DNA from: Rhizobium sp. L1K21
GTDB taxonomy: Bacteria > Pseudomonadota > Alphaproteobacteria > Rhizobiales > Rhizobiaceae
Direction of reading: 5' to 3'
Length of the DNA: 64,000 bases
NCBI RefSeq assembly: GCF_024055895.1
Contig: NZ_JAMXLE010000001.1
Span: forward strand, 2,036,602 to 2,100,601
Shown: positions 11,568 to 20,993 of the stretch, one piece after another
How the letters are laid out: each line of letters begins with the position of its first letter
Position numbering within the stretch: the stretch's first letter is position 1
Program-made: the position numbers and the translations under genes
Notes under the pieces: generated by a model
What the model was told of the DNA's origin: nothing
The model's input: the letters and a program-made list of their open reading frames with translations, nothing else
The model's database searches: none

Positions 11568-12649
11568 TGATCTTTTCGACGCTTGGCCGCTATTTCTTTA
11601 CCCGCTATGTGATCACCGTCTGCTGGTTCTTTGCGGGCATCGTCGGCATCATCTTTCTGATCGATCTCAGCGAAAACTCCGGGCGATTTTCCAGCCTGCC
11701 GGGCTTCAGCTATACCAGCGCACTGTTTCTGACCTTGATGCGCCTGCCGCAGTTTCTGCAACAGACGGTGCCGTTCATCACACTGTTCAGCGGCATGGCA
11801 ACGATGATTGCACTCAACCGCAAATATGAGCTGGTGGTGACCCGCGCTGCGGGCATTTCCGTCTGGCAGTTCATGTCGCCTTTTCTCGCCGGCGCACTTC
11901 TGACCGGCATATTGGCCGTCACCGTGCTCAATCCGCTCAGCGCCTATTCAAGCTCTGCAGCACTCACACTTGAGAGCAGTCTTCGCGGAACGCAGAATAC
12001 AAGCTTTTCAAGCGTGCCCTGGCTCCACGACATCGGGAAGGATCAGGACATCATTCTGGGAGCCAAGGGCGTCGATGCCACCGGAACGCAGTTGATTGAG
12101 GCCGTCTTCTTCCACTTCGATTCGCAAGGCAACATCACACTTCGCCAGGATGCCGCTACAGCAAGTTTGAAAGATGGTTACTGGCAGCTTAATGACGTCA
12201 TGGAGACGGTGCCGGGCGAACCCGTGCGCAATCTCAAAACAGCGCAGGTGCGTACCAGCCTGAAACGCGAATTTCTTCAAGAGCGCCTTTCAAGCGCTGA
12301 AACCATTGGTTTTTTTGAGATTCCCGAACGGATCGCAGCGGCGCGCGCTTATGGAATTTCAACGCGGGCACTGGAAACGCAATTTCACTCATTGCTTTCC
12401 CTGCCCTTTCTGCTTATTGCCATGACTCTTATTGCAGGGACAGTGTCACTGAAATTCAGCCGGTTTAGCCAGTCTAAGTTCATGATTTTCGGTGGCATTA
12501 TGACAGGCTTCATGCTTTATGTGGTAACGGTATTGGTACGAGTATTTGGAAGCAGCGGCGCAGTCCCGCCCTTCGTGGCAACATGGACGCCTGTCGTGAT
12601 TGCCCTTTCGGCGGGCGCAACGATTCTGCTGCACCAGGAGGATGGCTAG
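11567..12649 (+). CDS. lptG: LPS export ABC transporter permease LptG
   Basis: This 360-residue protein has the same helix-jellyroll-helix plan as LptF and starts MIFSTLGRYFFTRYVITVCW. Together with LptF it forms the membrane part of the LPS extractor. The gene starts in the lptF stop and its own TAG stop overlaps the GTG start of lptD (TAGTG). The order lptF-lptG-lptD places inner-membrane extraction and outer-membrane insertion in one transcript. Confidence 0.88.
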   Translation: MIFSTLGRYFFTRYVITVCWFFAGIVGIIFLIDLSENSGRFSSLPGFSYTSALFLTLMRLPQFLQQTVPFITLFSGMATMIALNRKYELVVTRAAGISVWQFMSPFLAGALLTGILAVTVLNPLSAYSSSAALTLESSLRGTQNTSFSSVPWLHDIGKDQDIILGAKGVDATGTQLIEAVFFHFDSQGNITLRQDAATASLKDGYWQLNDVMETVPGEPVRNLKTAQVRTSLKREFLQERLSSAETIGFFEIPERIAAARAYGISTRALETQFHSLLSLPFLLIAMTLIAGTVSLKFSRFSQSKFMIFGGIMTGFMLYVVTVLVRVFGSSGAVPPFVATWTPVVIALSAGATILLHQEDG

Positions 12650-14964
12650 TGGCGGGGGACAACCGCACAAGAAGGGGCACATTGCAAAAGCTTACGCTTT
12701 CCTGTGCAGCGATCGCATTGCTGGCGCAATTTGCGCCGGCTGCTCCTGCTTATGCGCAGGAGGCGAAGGATGATTCCAAGCTCTACCTGACCTCCAATAC
12801 GCTGGTCTACGACCAGGACAACGACCGCATTCTGGTGAATGGCGGCGTGCAGATTTTCTATGACGGCTATAAGCTCGTTGCCGAACGCGTTGTTTACGAT
12901 CAGAAAAACGGTCGCATGACGGCCAAGGGCAAGGTCGAGCTGATAGAGCCGGGCGGCAACCGCATCTATGCCGACGATCTCGACATTACCGACGATTTTT
13001 CAGCAGGCTTCCTCAACGCCCTGCGTGTTGAAACGACCGACGACACACACCTTGCCGCCGAAAGCGCACAGCGCATCAACTCCACGGTCATGGTGCTGAA
13101 CAATGGCGTTTACACCGCCTGCAAGCCCTGCGCCGATAATCCCGACAAGGCACCGTTCTGGCAGGTCAAGGCCCGCAAGATCACGCAGAATGACGAGACG
13201 CATATGCTGGAGCTTGAAGGCGCGCGCTTTGAACTGCTTGGTGTGCCGCTTGCCTATGTTCCCTACCTGCAGTTTCCCGATCACACGGTGAAGCGCAAAT
13301 CGGGCATTTTGACGCCCACAGCCGTCTATTCCAATCAGTTGGGATACGGTGTCAGCGTTCCCTACTACTACGTCTTGTCGCCGAGCTCGGATGCGACCTT
13401 CACGCCGACCTATTACAGCAATGCTGGCTTGCTAATGGACGTGGAATACAGAAAACGCTTCCGTAACGGCAAGATGATGGTCCGCGTTGGCGGCATCCAC
13501 CAGACCAAGCCGTCGATCTTTGGCGCTGGAACCAGCGATGCTGCGGTTACGAACCGTGCGCTGGTGCACACGACCGGTGAATTCAAGATCAATCCGCGCT
13601 GGGCTTTCGGCTGGGACCTGATGGCGCAGACCGACAACAATTTCGCCTATACCTACAAGTTTTCGAATCTTGCCAATTCCACCATTGTCAATCAGATCTA
13701 TCTGACCGGTTATGGCGAGCGGAACAGCTTCGACCTGCGCGGCTATTATTTCGACGTGCAGGATGGCGACAAGCAGAACAAGGCTGAAAAGCAGCAGGCT
13801 ATCGTCCACCCGGTCCTCGATTACAAATACTTCGCCCCTGAACCCGTTGCAGGCGGCGAATTGAGTGCGACCGTCAACGTGACAAGCCTGACACGGGGAC
13901 GCTCACATGCGAAGATCGTGCCCGGCTCTGACCGTTTCCATGGGCTGTCGGGCAATTCCACCCGGCTGACAAGTGAGCTGGAGTGGCACCGCACGGTTAC
14001 CACAGACGGTGGATTGCAGTTGACACCATTGCTGGCCGCACGTGCTGATGGCCATTTCCTCAATGTCACAGATCCCAATTCGCTCGGCGGCGGGCTGAAC
14101 TATGGTGGCAATTTCTACAGTGGCACAACAGCTGCCCGCACCATGGTGACGGCCGGTCTGGAAGCCAAATATCCGATCCTGATTGCAACGGCCGGCACGT
14201 CACACGTGATCGAGCCGATCGGCCAGATTTTTGTACGCCCCAATGAACAGCTTGCCGGCGGGCTGCCGAACGAAGACGCACAAAGCTTTGTGTTTGACGC
14301 CACCAACCTGTTTGAGCGCGACAAGTTTTCCGGCTTCGACCGCATCGAAGGCGGCACGCGTGCCAATGTCGGCTTCCGTTACACCGGCTCGCTCGGAAAC
14401 GGCTTCGGACTGCATGGCATCTTCGGCCAGTCCTATCACCTTGCCGGCCTGAACTCGTTTGCCACCAACGACCTTGTCAATGCAGGTGCCGAGTCAGGTC
14501 TTCAGACCCGGGTCTCCGATTTCGTCGGCTTGATTGGAGCGTCCATGCCACAAGGCTTTACGGCTTCAGCAAGCGGGCGCTTCGACAAATCAACCTTTGC
14601 GCTCAGACGTCTGGACACGCAGGCGGGCGTTTCGAACCGCTTCGGTTCGCTGAATGTCATTTACTCGCAGATTGCGCCGCGCCCGAGCTATGGCACGTCC
14701 ATACAGAACCGCGAATTGAATACATCGGCTTCGGTGAACGTGGCACAAAACTGGAAGGTCTATGGCGGCCTCACCTGGGATATTGATGATGCATCGCTGC
14801 GCAACCAGTCGCTCGGTCTGAGCTATCAGGATGAGTGCACAATCTTCTCGCTCAATTTCTCACGCGGGGATGATCTATCGACAACCAACTGGGCCGTGAC
14901 CGCGCGTCTCAGCTTCCGTACGATTGGCGACTTGCAGACGACCGGTGCAATCGCCGCCCAGTAA
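12649..14964 (+). CDS. lptD: LPS assembly outer-membrane protein LptD
   Basis: This 771-residue protein starts at a GTG that overlaps the lptG stop. It has a basic leader and signal peptide ending near AYAQE (cleavage about residue 36). The N-terminal OstA/jellyroll domain (about residues 45-170) contains NTLVYDQDNDRILVNGGVQI-like repeats, and the rest forms the OstA C-terminal beta-barrel, ending with an aromatic-containing strand. LptD with the lipoprotein LptE inserts LPS in the outer membrane. A CKPC pair near residue 162-165 could be part of the disulfide set. A longer in-frame start would lie inside lptG and is less likely. Confidence 0.9.
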   Translation: MAGDNRTRRGTLQKLTLSCAAIALLAQFAPAAPAYAQEAKDDSKLYLTSNTLVYDQDNDRILVNGGVQIFYDGYKLVAERVVYDQKNGRMTAKGKVELIEPGGNRIYADDLDITDDFSAGFLNALRVETTDDTHLAAESAQRINSTVMVLNNGVYTACKPCADNPDKAPFWQVKARKITQNDETHMLELEGARFELLGVPLAYVPYLQFPDHTVKRKSGILTPTAVYSNQLGYGVSVPYYYVLSPSSDATFTPTYYSNAGLLMDVEYRKRFRNGKMMVRVGGIHQTKPSIFGAGTSDAAVTNRALVHTTGEFKINPRWAFGWDLMAQTDNNFAYTYKFSNLANSTIVNQIYLTGYGERNSFDLRGYYFDVQDGDKQNKAEKQQAIVHPVLDYKYFAPEPVAGGELSATVNVTSLTRGRSHAKIVPGSDRFHGLSGNSTRLTSELEWHRTVTTDGGLQLTPLLAARADGHFLNVTDPNSLGGGLNYGGNFYSGTTAARTMVTAGLEAKYPILIATAGTSHVIEPIGQIFVRPNEQLAGGLPNEDAQSFVFDATNLFERDKFSGFDRIEGGTRANVGFRYTGSLGNGFGLHGIFGQSYHLAGLNSFATNDLVNAGAESGLQTRVSDFVGLIGASMPQGFTASASGRFDKSTFALRRLDTQAGVSNRFGSLNVIYSQIAPRPSYGTSIQNRELNTSASVNVAQNWKVYGGLTWDIDDASLRNQSLGLSYQDECTIFSLNFSRGDDLSTTNWAVTARLSFRTIGDLQTTGAIAAQ

Positions 14965-15126
14965 GACGTTCCCGTGAAACGACATTGTTTTGCCCAATAT
15001 CTGTGTTGGACACGCTTCAAAGCTGCCGGAGGGCGCGCGATGCGGGGTGAATTGTCCTCACGGCGTCAGGTGTGTTAAAGGCAGTAGCAAATTGACGGTC
15101 CCGGCCGTTTCTGGAAGGAATTTGTA

Positions 15127-16071
15127 ATGTTCAGTTTCGCAAAGCCTGCTCGTTATCTCGCTTTGGGTGTCGCGCTGGCAATATCCATGCCTGCGGCCAG
15201 CGTTTTTACGCGACCGGCCTATGCTGCCAGCGTTGCCGCCGTTGTCAATGGAAGTGCCATCACCACGGGCGATGTTGCAAAACGCGCTGCACTCCTGCGC
15301 CTGCAGCGGACCAAAGGCAATGTCAACAAGATCGCGCTCGATCAGTTGATCGACGACGTTCTCAAGCGCGGCGAAATTCTGCGGCTCGGCGTGTCGGTCA
15401 GTACTGATGACGTGGAAATGGCCTTTCAACGCTTTGCGGCCGGCAACAATCTTCCGCCACAGAAGATGGCCCAGATTCTTGATCAGGCTGGCGTCACGGC
15501 CGCCCATTTCAAATCCTACATGGCCGTACAGATGAGCTGGCCGCGCGCGGTTGCTGCGCGCTATGGCGCTGGCGGCACCAAGGCCACGCAGGAGCTGGTC
15601 GAGCGCATGACACAGCGCGGCGAAAAGCCGAAGACGAACGAATATGTTCTGCAGCAGGTCATCTTTGTTGTTCCGCAAAGCAAGCGTGGCTCCCTTCTCG
15701 GCAAACGCAAGAGCGAAGCCGAAGCTGCGCGCAAGAAATATCCCGGCTGCGATCAGGGTAAGGTCTTTGCCGCAACCATGCACGACGTGTCCATCCGCAA
15801 TCTGGGTCGTATCCTGGAGCCGCAACTGCCGGAAAACTGGAGCAAGTCGGTCATAAACACCAAGCAGGGCGGAACGACACCACCGCAGGTGACGGAAAAG
15901 GGTGTGGAATTTCTGGCCGTCTGCAGCTTGCGCGTCGTATCAGACGATCAGGCCGCCGAGGCCGTCTTCCAGGCTGAAGACCTGAAAAATTCGGCCAATG
16001 CCGAAGAAGATCCCAATAGCGTGGCCTATCTGAAGGAACTGCGCGCCAAAGCTCAGATCATCAAGAAGTAG
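15127..16071 (+). CDS. surA: SurA-like periplasmic chaperone
   Basis: This 314-residue protein has a clear signal peptide (residues 1 to about 34, ending AYAAS) and a SurA N-terminal domain that starts VAAVVNGSAITTGDVAKR. The central part, where a parvulin rotamase domain is expected, is short (from about residue 165) and lacks an obvious full catalytic motif. It may therefore act mainly as a chaperone. SurA-type proteins carry unfolded outer-membrane proteins, including LptD, across the periplasm, which fits its place right after lptD. The stop is 3 bases before pdxA. Confidence 0.8.
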   Translation: MFSFAKPARYLALGVALAISMPAASVFTRPAYAASVAAVVNGSAITTGDVAKRAALLRLQRTKGNVNKIALDQLIDDVLKRGEILRLGVSVSTDDVEMAFQRFAAGNNLPPQKMAQILDQAGVTAAHFKSYMAVQMSWPRAVAARYGAGGTKATQELVERMTQRGEKPKTNEYVLQQVIFVVPQSKRGSLLGKRKSEAEAARKKYPGCDQGKVFAATMHDVSIRNLGRILEPQLPENWSKSVINTKQGGTTPPQVTEKGVEFLAVCSLRVVSDDQAAEAVFQAEDLKNSANAEEDPNSVAYLKELRAKAQIIKK

Positions 16072-16074
16072 ACG

Positions 16075-17106
16075 ATGGCAACAGAGCATATTCCCTTGCC
16101 CTTGGCTGTCAGCCAGGGCGATCCTGCCGGTGTCGGTCCGGACATCCTGATAGGTGCCTGGCAGGCTCGGAATGTGCATCACCTGAAGCCGTTCATCGCG
16201 CTTGCAAATCCCACGGTTCTCCGCGAACGGGCCAAGCTCCTGGGCGTGGACCTGGCGCTGAAAGAGTGTTCTTACGAGGACGCCGCCAGCGTGTTCGACA
16301 CCGCCCTTCCGGTTTTGCCGCTGGCGTTGAAAGAACCCGTCATTGCGGGTAGACCGCAATCTGGTTCAGCACAGACGACCATCGATGCCATTCGCCTTTC
16401 CGTTGAGGCCGTGCAGACAAACAAAGCGGCGGCGGTGGTCACCTGCCCCATTGCAAAATCGGTGCTCTATGAGGCCGGTTTCCAGTTTCCCGGGCATACC
16501 GAATATCTTGCAGCCCTTTGCGCGGATGCAAACGGCAATGCCCCCCTTCCAGTCATGATGATTGCCGGGCCGGAACTCAAGACGGTCCCCGTCACCATCC
16601 ACATTCCGCTATCGGCTGTGCCGGGCGCTTTGAACAGCGCACTCATTGAGAAAACCTGCCGCATCATCGACCGGGATCTGAAGGCGCGCTTTGGCATTTC
16701 GAAACCGCGCCTTGCGATCTCCGGCTTGAATCCGCATGCGGGAGAAAGTGGCGCACTTGGCGGTGAAGACGACGCGATCATCCGCCCGGCTATCGAGACG
16801 CTGGTGGGCGAAGGCATAGATGCCTTTGGTCCGCTGCCTGGCGACACCATGTTCCACAAGGCCGCCCGCGACGGATATGATGTTGCGGTCTGCATGTATC
16901 ACGATCAGGCGCTCATTCCGGCCAAGGCACTGGGCTTTGACGATGCGGTCAATGTCACGCTCGGCCTGCCGATCATCCGCACCTCGCCAGACCACGGCAC
17001 GGCCTTTTCCATTGCCGGCACCGGGAAGGCACGGCCCGACAGCATGATCGCCGCGTTGAAGATGGCCGCCGAGATGGCGCATCATTCAGGAACCGTCCCG
17101 GTATGA
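16075..17106 (+). CDS. pdxA: 4-hydroxythreonine-4-phosphate dehydrogenase
   Basis: This 343-residue enzyme carries PdxA hallmarks: [15 protein letters not shown] at the start, [21 protein letters not shown] with the metal-ligand His, [16 protein letters not shown], and [17 protein letters not shown] with [10 protein letters not shown] near the end. It oxidises 4-phosphohydroxy-L-threonine in the vitamin B6 pathway. It lies between surA and rsmA, the same order as in E. coli, and overlaps the rsmA start by four bases (ATGA). Confidence 0.93.
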   Translation: MATEHIPLPLAVSQGDPAGVGPDILIGAWQARNVHHLKPFIALANPTVLRERAKLLGVDLALKECSYEDAASVFDTALPVLPLALKEPVIAGRPQSGSAQTTIDAIRLSVEAVQTNKAAAVVTCPIAKSVLYEAGFQFPGHTEYLAALCADANGNAPLPVMMIAGPELKTVPVTIHIPLSAVPGALNSALIEKTCRIIDRDLKARFGISKPRLAISGLNPHAGESGALGGEDDAIIRPAIETLVGEGIDAFGPLPGDTMFHKAARDGYDVAVCMYHDQALIPAKALGFDDAVNVTLGLPIIRTSPDHGTAFSIAGTGKARPDSMIAALKMAAEMAHHSGTVPV

Positions 17107-17930
17107 GCGCAATCGACGGTTTGCCGCGGCTGGCGGATGTGATTTCCAAACATGGACTGGATGCCAAGAAGTCGCTCGGGCAGAACTTTCTGCTCGACCT
17201 GAACCTGACCCAGAAGATTGCCCGCACGGCTGGCCCCCTCAACGACATGACGGTGTTCGAGGTCGGTCCCGGTCCCGGCGGCCTCACCCGCGCCATTCTT
17301 TCGCTCGGCGCAAAAAAGCTGATCGCCGTTGAACGCGACAGCCGCTGCCTTCCTGCCATGGAAGAGGTTTCAGGCCATTATCCGGGCCGTCTCGAGGTGA
17401 TCGAAGGTGATGCGCTGAAGATAGACTTCGCTTCCCTTGCCGGCGACGGTCCCTGCTGCATCATCGCCAACCTGCCCTATAATGTCGGCACGCAACTGCT
17501 CATCAACTGGCTTCTCTTGAAAGATTGGCCGCCTTTTTGGCAATCACTCACGCTGATGTTCCAGCGCGAGGTGGGCCAGCGTATCGTGGCAAAGCCGGGC
17601 GACAATCACTACGGTCGTCTGGGCGTTCTTTGCGGATGGCGAACAGAGGCCCATATGGCCTTTGACGTGCCCCCACAGGCGTTTACGCCACCGCCCAAGG
17701 TCACCTCGACGGTGGTTCATCTCACTCCGCGCGAGAACCCCATCCCTTGCGATGTGAAAAAGCTTGAACGCGTGACGGAAGCTGCCTTTGGACAGCGCCG
17801 CAAGATGCTCAGGCAGAGCCTCAAGTCGCTTGGCGGCGAGGCTCTCTTGAACAAGGCGGATATCGATCCGCAGCGGCGGGCAGAAACGCTCTCGGTTGAA
17901 GAGTTCTGCCGCCTTGCCAATCTGATCTGA
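17103..17930 (+). CDS. rsmA: 16S rRNA dimethyladenosine transferase
   Basis: This 275-residue methyltransferase has [11 protein letters not shown], the SAM-binding [15 protein letters not shown] and the catalytic NLPYNVGTQ (N-L-P-Y). It dimethylates two adenines near the 3' end of 16S rRNA (A1518/A1519 in E. coli numbering), a late step of small-subunit maturation whose loss gives kasugamycin resistance. It overlaps pdxA by four bases. The convergent gmk gene ends on the next base after its stop, so there is no room for a separate terminator. Confidence 0.94.
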   Translation: MSAIDGLPRLADVISKHGLDAKKSLGQNFLLDLNLTQKIARTAGPLNDMTVFEVGPGPGGLTRAILSLGAKKLIAVERDSRCLPAMEEVSGHYPGRLEVIEGDALKIDFASLAGDGPCCIIANLPYNVGTQLLINWLLLKDWPPFWQSLTLMFQREVGQRIVAKPGDNHYGRLGVLCGWRTEAHMAFDVPPQAFTPPPKVTSTVVHLTPRENPIPCDVKKLERVTEAAFGQRRKMLRQSLKSLGGEALLNKADIDPQRRAETLSVEEFCRLANLI

Positions 17931-18581
17931 TTATTCCGATAGCAGTTCGGTCACGAAATTGAAGAGACCGGGGCGACGGTCGCGACGCAGGCGCTCGGCT
18001 TCAACGATCGAGCGAACGGCGCCGAAGGCCCGTTCCAGATCATCATTCACCACCACATAGTCATATTCGTGCCAGTGTTCGATCTCGGCCTTGGCATTGG
18101 CAAGCCGCGTTGCGATCACCTCTTCGCTGTCTTCGGCACGGCGATGAAGGCGCGAGCGGAGTTCGGCCATGGAGGGCGGCAGAATGAAAATGGACACGAC
18201 ATCACCGCGCATCTTGTCCTGCAGCTGCAGCGCGCCCTGCCAGTCGATGTCGAACAACATGTCGCGGCCGTCCTTCATGGCCTTCTCAACGTCTTCGCGT
18301 GGCGTGCCATAGAAGTTGGAATGCACCTCAGCCCATTCCAGAAGCGCATCGTCGTCTCTGAGACGTTCAAATTCTCTTTCACTCAAGAAGTGATAGTGAA
18401 TGCCGTCGATTTCGCTGCCGCGTTTCTTGCGCGTGGTCACGCTCACCGAAAGCGAGAGGTTCCGGTCGCTATCAAGCAGGTTTCGCGAGATCGTCGACTT
18501 CCCGGCCCCGGATGGTGATGAAATCACCACCATCAATCCTCTTCGCTCAATGGCCAAAGCCTCTTCTTTTTGATCCGCCAT
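17931..18581 (-). CDS. gmk: Guanylate kinase
   Basis: This 216-residue enzyme has the P-loop [10 protein letters not shown] (about residues 21-30) and the GMP-binding segment [20 protein letters not shown]. It phosphorylates GMP to GDP. It follows yicC by only a few bases in the yicC-gmk order that is widespread in bacteria. Its 3' end directly abuts rsmA from the other strand. Confidence 0.93.
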   Translation of the reverse strand: MADQKEEALAIERRGLMVVISSPSGAGKSTISRNLLDSDRNLSLSVSVTTRKKRGSEIDGIHYHFLSEREFERLRDDDALLEWAEVHSNFYGTPREDVEKAMKDGRDMLFDIDWQGALQLQDKMRGDVVSIFILPPSMAELRSRLHRRAEDSEEVIATRLANAKAEIEHWHEYDYVVVNDDLERAFGAVRSIVEAERLRRDRRPGLFNFVTELLSE

Positions 18582-18587
18582 CGTCCC

Positions 18588-19475
18588 CTACTCCAAATTC
18601 TGAACCTGTTCGCGGAACTGGTCGATAATGACTTTCAGTTCCAGCCCCGCCTCGGTCACGGCAATTGCGTTCGACTTGGAGCAGATTGTATTGGTTTCCC
18701 GGTTAAATTCCTGTGCAAGAAAATCGAGCTTTCTGCCGACCGGACCACCTTTACCAAGAAGGTCGCGGGCCGCAGCCACATGCGCCTTCAGCCGGTCAAT
18801 TTCTTCGCGCAAATCGGATTTGGCCGCCAGAAGGGCTGCTTCCGCATAGAGCCGGTCGCGGTCCAGATTTGCGGTGTCGGTGAGAAGTGCTTCCACCTGG
18901 CGCTGAAGGCGTTGGGCAATGTCTGCAGCGCTTCGCGACGGATCGTTTTCCACTTTCAGCGCCAGCGCTTCGATGCTTGAAACCTGACCCAGCAAGACTT
19001 CGCGCAATGCAGCGCCTTCCTTTTCGCGCATCTCCCGCATGGCGGTGATCGCGGCAGACAAGCCGTCCAGAAAATCGCTGTTGCGGCTCTCCATCTGGCT
19101 TTCGGCTTCATCCGGTTCTTTCAAGTCAACCACGCCGCGCATCATCAGGAGCGTGTCGAACTTGAGCGGAGCCGGATCGATCCTGTCGCCGAGCTTCGTC
19201 TTCAACGCCAGAATGGCGGCCAGCGCGTCCTCGTTGACGATCGCCTCGACCTTCTCCTCCAGTGCGGAAACGGTCAATCCAACCTGCATGTTGCCGCGGG
19301 TAAATTGCGCTGAAATGCGCTTGCGGCATTCCGTTTCCAGCCCCTCCAGACCGGGCGGCAAGCGCAGGCGGACATCCAGCCCCTTGCCGTTGACCGAGCG
19401 TAGTTCCCAGGCCCAGCGATAGCGACCGCTGGTTCCTTCCGTGCGGGCAAAGCCGGTCATCGATTGCAATGTCAT
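18588..19475 (-). CDS. yicC: YicC family endoribonuclease-like protein
   Basis: This 295-residue protein begins MTLQSMTGFARTEG, the standard YicC opening, and ends with the DUF1732 domain, including LDFLAQEFNRETNTICSKS. YicC-family proteins are stress-linked and E. coli YicC has been reported to act as an endoribonuclease affecting small RNA levels. The ATG at 19475 was chosen over one six bases upstream because GGGGG lies at a good distance for ribosome binding. It precedes gmk by 6 bases and follows a strong terminator that separates it from mltG. Confidence 0.88.
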   Translation of the reverse strand: MTLQSMTGFARTEGTSGRYRWAWELRSVNGKGLDVRLRLPPGLEGLETECRKRISAQFTRGNMQVGLTVSALEEKVEAIVNEDALAAILALKTKLGDRIDPAPLKFDTLLMMRGVVDLKEPDEAESQMESRNSDFLDGLSAAITAMREMREKEGAALREVLLGQVSSIEALALKVENDPSRSAADIAQRLQRQVEALLTDTANLDRDRLYAEAALLAAKSDLREEIDRLKAHVAAARDLLGKGGPVGRKLDFLAQEFNRETNTICSKSNAIAVTEAGLELKVIIDQFREQVQNLE

Positions 19476-19515
19476 TCTCATCCCCCGGCACGAGCGTCTT
19501 ACCGCCCGTGCTTTG

Positions 19516-19563
19516 AAAAAATAACGGACGGCCAGCGCCTTGTGGAATGGGCGCTCCCGTCCG
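19516..19563 (-). terminator. Rho-independent terminator downstream of mltG
   Basis: On the minus strand a long GC-rich stem (CGGACGGGAGCGCC pairing with GGCGCTGGCCGTCCG, a bulge aside) closes a 10-base loop and is followed by TTATTTTTT. It begins about 94 bases after the mltG stop and ends about 40 bases before yicC, so it should separate the two transcripts. Confidence 0.75.
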
Positions 19564-19656
19564 TATCATTTTGAGCCTTTGAACCGGCTCCCGCCCGGTG
19601 GGCAACATAGACCGATTCCAATTGGCAGCGCTACATCGCGCAACCAAGAGCGGGTC

Positions 19657-20826
19657 TTATTGCCCCTCTTGCGTCTCGCCGGCGGCCTCCTGTTCGGCCC
19701 TGATCTTGCGCCAGCGCTTAACATTGGCATTGTGATCGTCAAGGTTATCGGAAAAGACGTGTCCGCCTGTGCCGTCAGCCACGAAATAGAGATCGTTGGT
19801 ATGCGACGGGTTTGCCACGGCCTCCAAAGACGCGCGTCCTGGATTGGCGATCGGCGTTGGCGGCAGACCGTTGATCACATAGGTGTTGTAGGGCGTTTCC
19901 TTTTTCAGATCAGACTGGTAGATCGGCCGGTCTGCGGGTTTGCCGTCGCCACCGAACAGACCATAGATGATCGTTGGATCCGACTGCAGACGCATGCCCT
20001 TGTTCAGCCGGTTGAGGAAGACGGCGGCAACGCGCGAACGCTCATCGGCCTTGCCGGTTTCCTTTTCGACGATGGAGGCGAGCGTGACGAACTCTTCCTT
20101 CGTTTGGATCGGCAGGCCCTCTTCGCGCTTCGACCAAATGTCGTCAACAAGGTCGCTTTGCGCCCGCGACATCTGCGCGACGATTTCCGCGCGCGTCGTT
20201 CCACGCGTGAACTTGTAGGTTTCCGGCCTCAGGCTGCCTTCCGGCGGCAATTCTGATGGCAGGCTTCCGTCCAGCATATCATCCGCGGCCAGACGTTCAA
20301 AAATCTGCTTGGTGGTCAGACCTTCGGGGATGGTGACCGAATAGAGAATGGACTTGCCTGAGGCAATCACGTCGGCCACTTCACGCATGCTGGCATGCGC
20401 CTTGATCTCGTATTCACCGGCCTTCAGCGTGCGGCCTTTGAGATAGACACGCGAGACATATTGGAAAATGCGCGAATCCGAAACGATATTGTTGCGCTCC
20501 AGAGCGTTGGCTATATCGCCGACGGATGCGCCCGGCCGGACCAGGAAGTTCTTGTTGACCTCTGCCGGGCCCGGCTCGGAATATTCCGACAGCGCGTAAT
20601 AGGCCACGCCGCCGATCGCGATCGTGATGAAAACGATCGTCGTCATCACGAAGTTCAGAAAAATGACCACCTGGCTGCGCGATTTCTTCGAGCGAACAGC
20701 GCTTTGCGGCTGCTGCACGCGTTCGGGTCTCAGCGCCTCCTTGGCGGAAACCGGGATAATCGGACGGGACGAACCGCTCTCTTTGGCCGATTTTTCGTTG
20801 TTCTTATTGTCGTCGGTCTCGTTCAA
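19657..20826 (-). CDS. mltG: Endolytic murein transglycosylase MltG
   Basis: This 389-residue protein has a charged cytoplasmic N-terminus (residues 1-52), one membrane helix (about 53-75) and a periplasmic YceG domain. The catalytic-Glu motif reads ASIVEKETGK, and the C-terminal part contains SDPTIIYGLFG and YNTYVINGLPPTPIANPG. MltG cuts nascent peptidoglycan strands inside the glycan and sets chain length at the inner membrane. It lies downstream of fabF in the same direction, a common arrangement where fab genes precede yceG. Confidence 0.92.
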   Translation of the reverse strand: MNETDDNKNNEKSAKESGSSRPIIPVSAKEALRPERVQQPQSAVRSKKSRSQVVIFLNFVMTTIVFITIAIGGVAYYALSEYSEPGPAEVNKNFLVRPGASVGDIANALERNNIVSDSRIFQYVSRVYLKGRTLKAGEYEIKAHASMREVADVIASGKSILYSVTIPEGLTTKQIFERLAADDMLDGSLPSELPPEGSLRPETYKFTRGTTRAEIVAQMSRAQSDLVDDIWSKREEGLPIQTKEEFVTLASIVEKETGKADERSRVAAVFLNRLNKGMRLQSDPTIIYGLFGGDGKPADRPIYQSDLKKETPYNTYVINGLPPTPIANPGRASLEAVANPSHTNDLYFVADGTGGHVFSDNLDDHNANVKRWRKIRAEQEAAGETQEGQ

Positions 20827-20993
20827 CGTTTTTCCTCAAACCTTCAGATTTGGCGCAGGCTTTTGAAAATGCCGCACCAATTCGTGTTCTCGGCCTATAA
20901 CGGCCACGAGTCATTCTTTATGCGCCAATACGGCGAAAGCGGGACCGGCACTTCAAGCCATATTCGCCGTACACGGTCAATCAACCGTGACGA

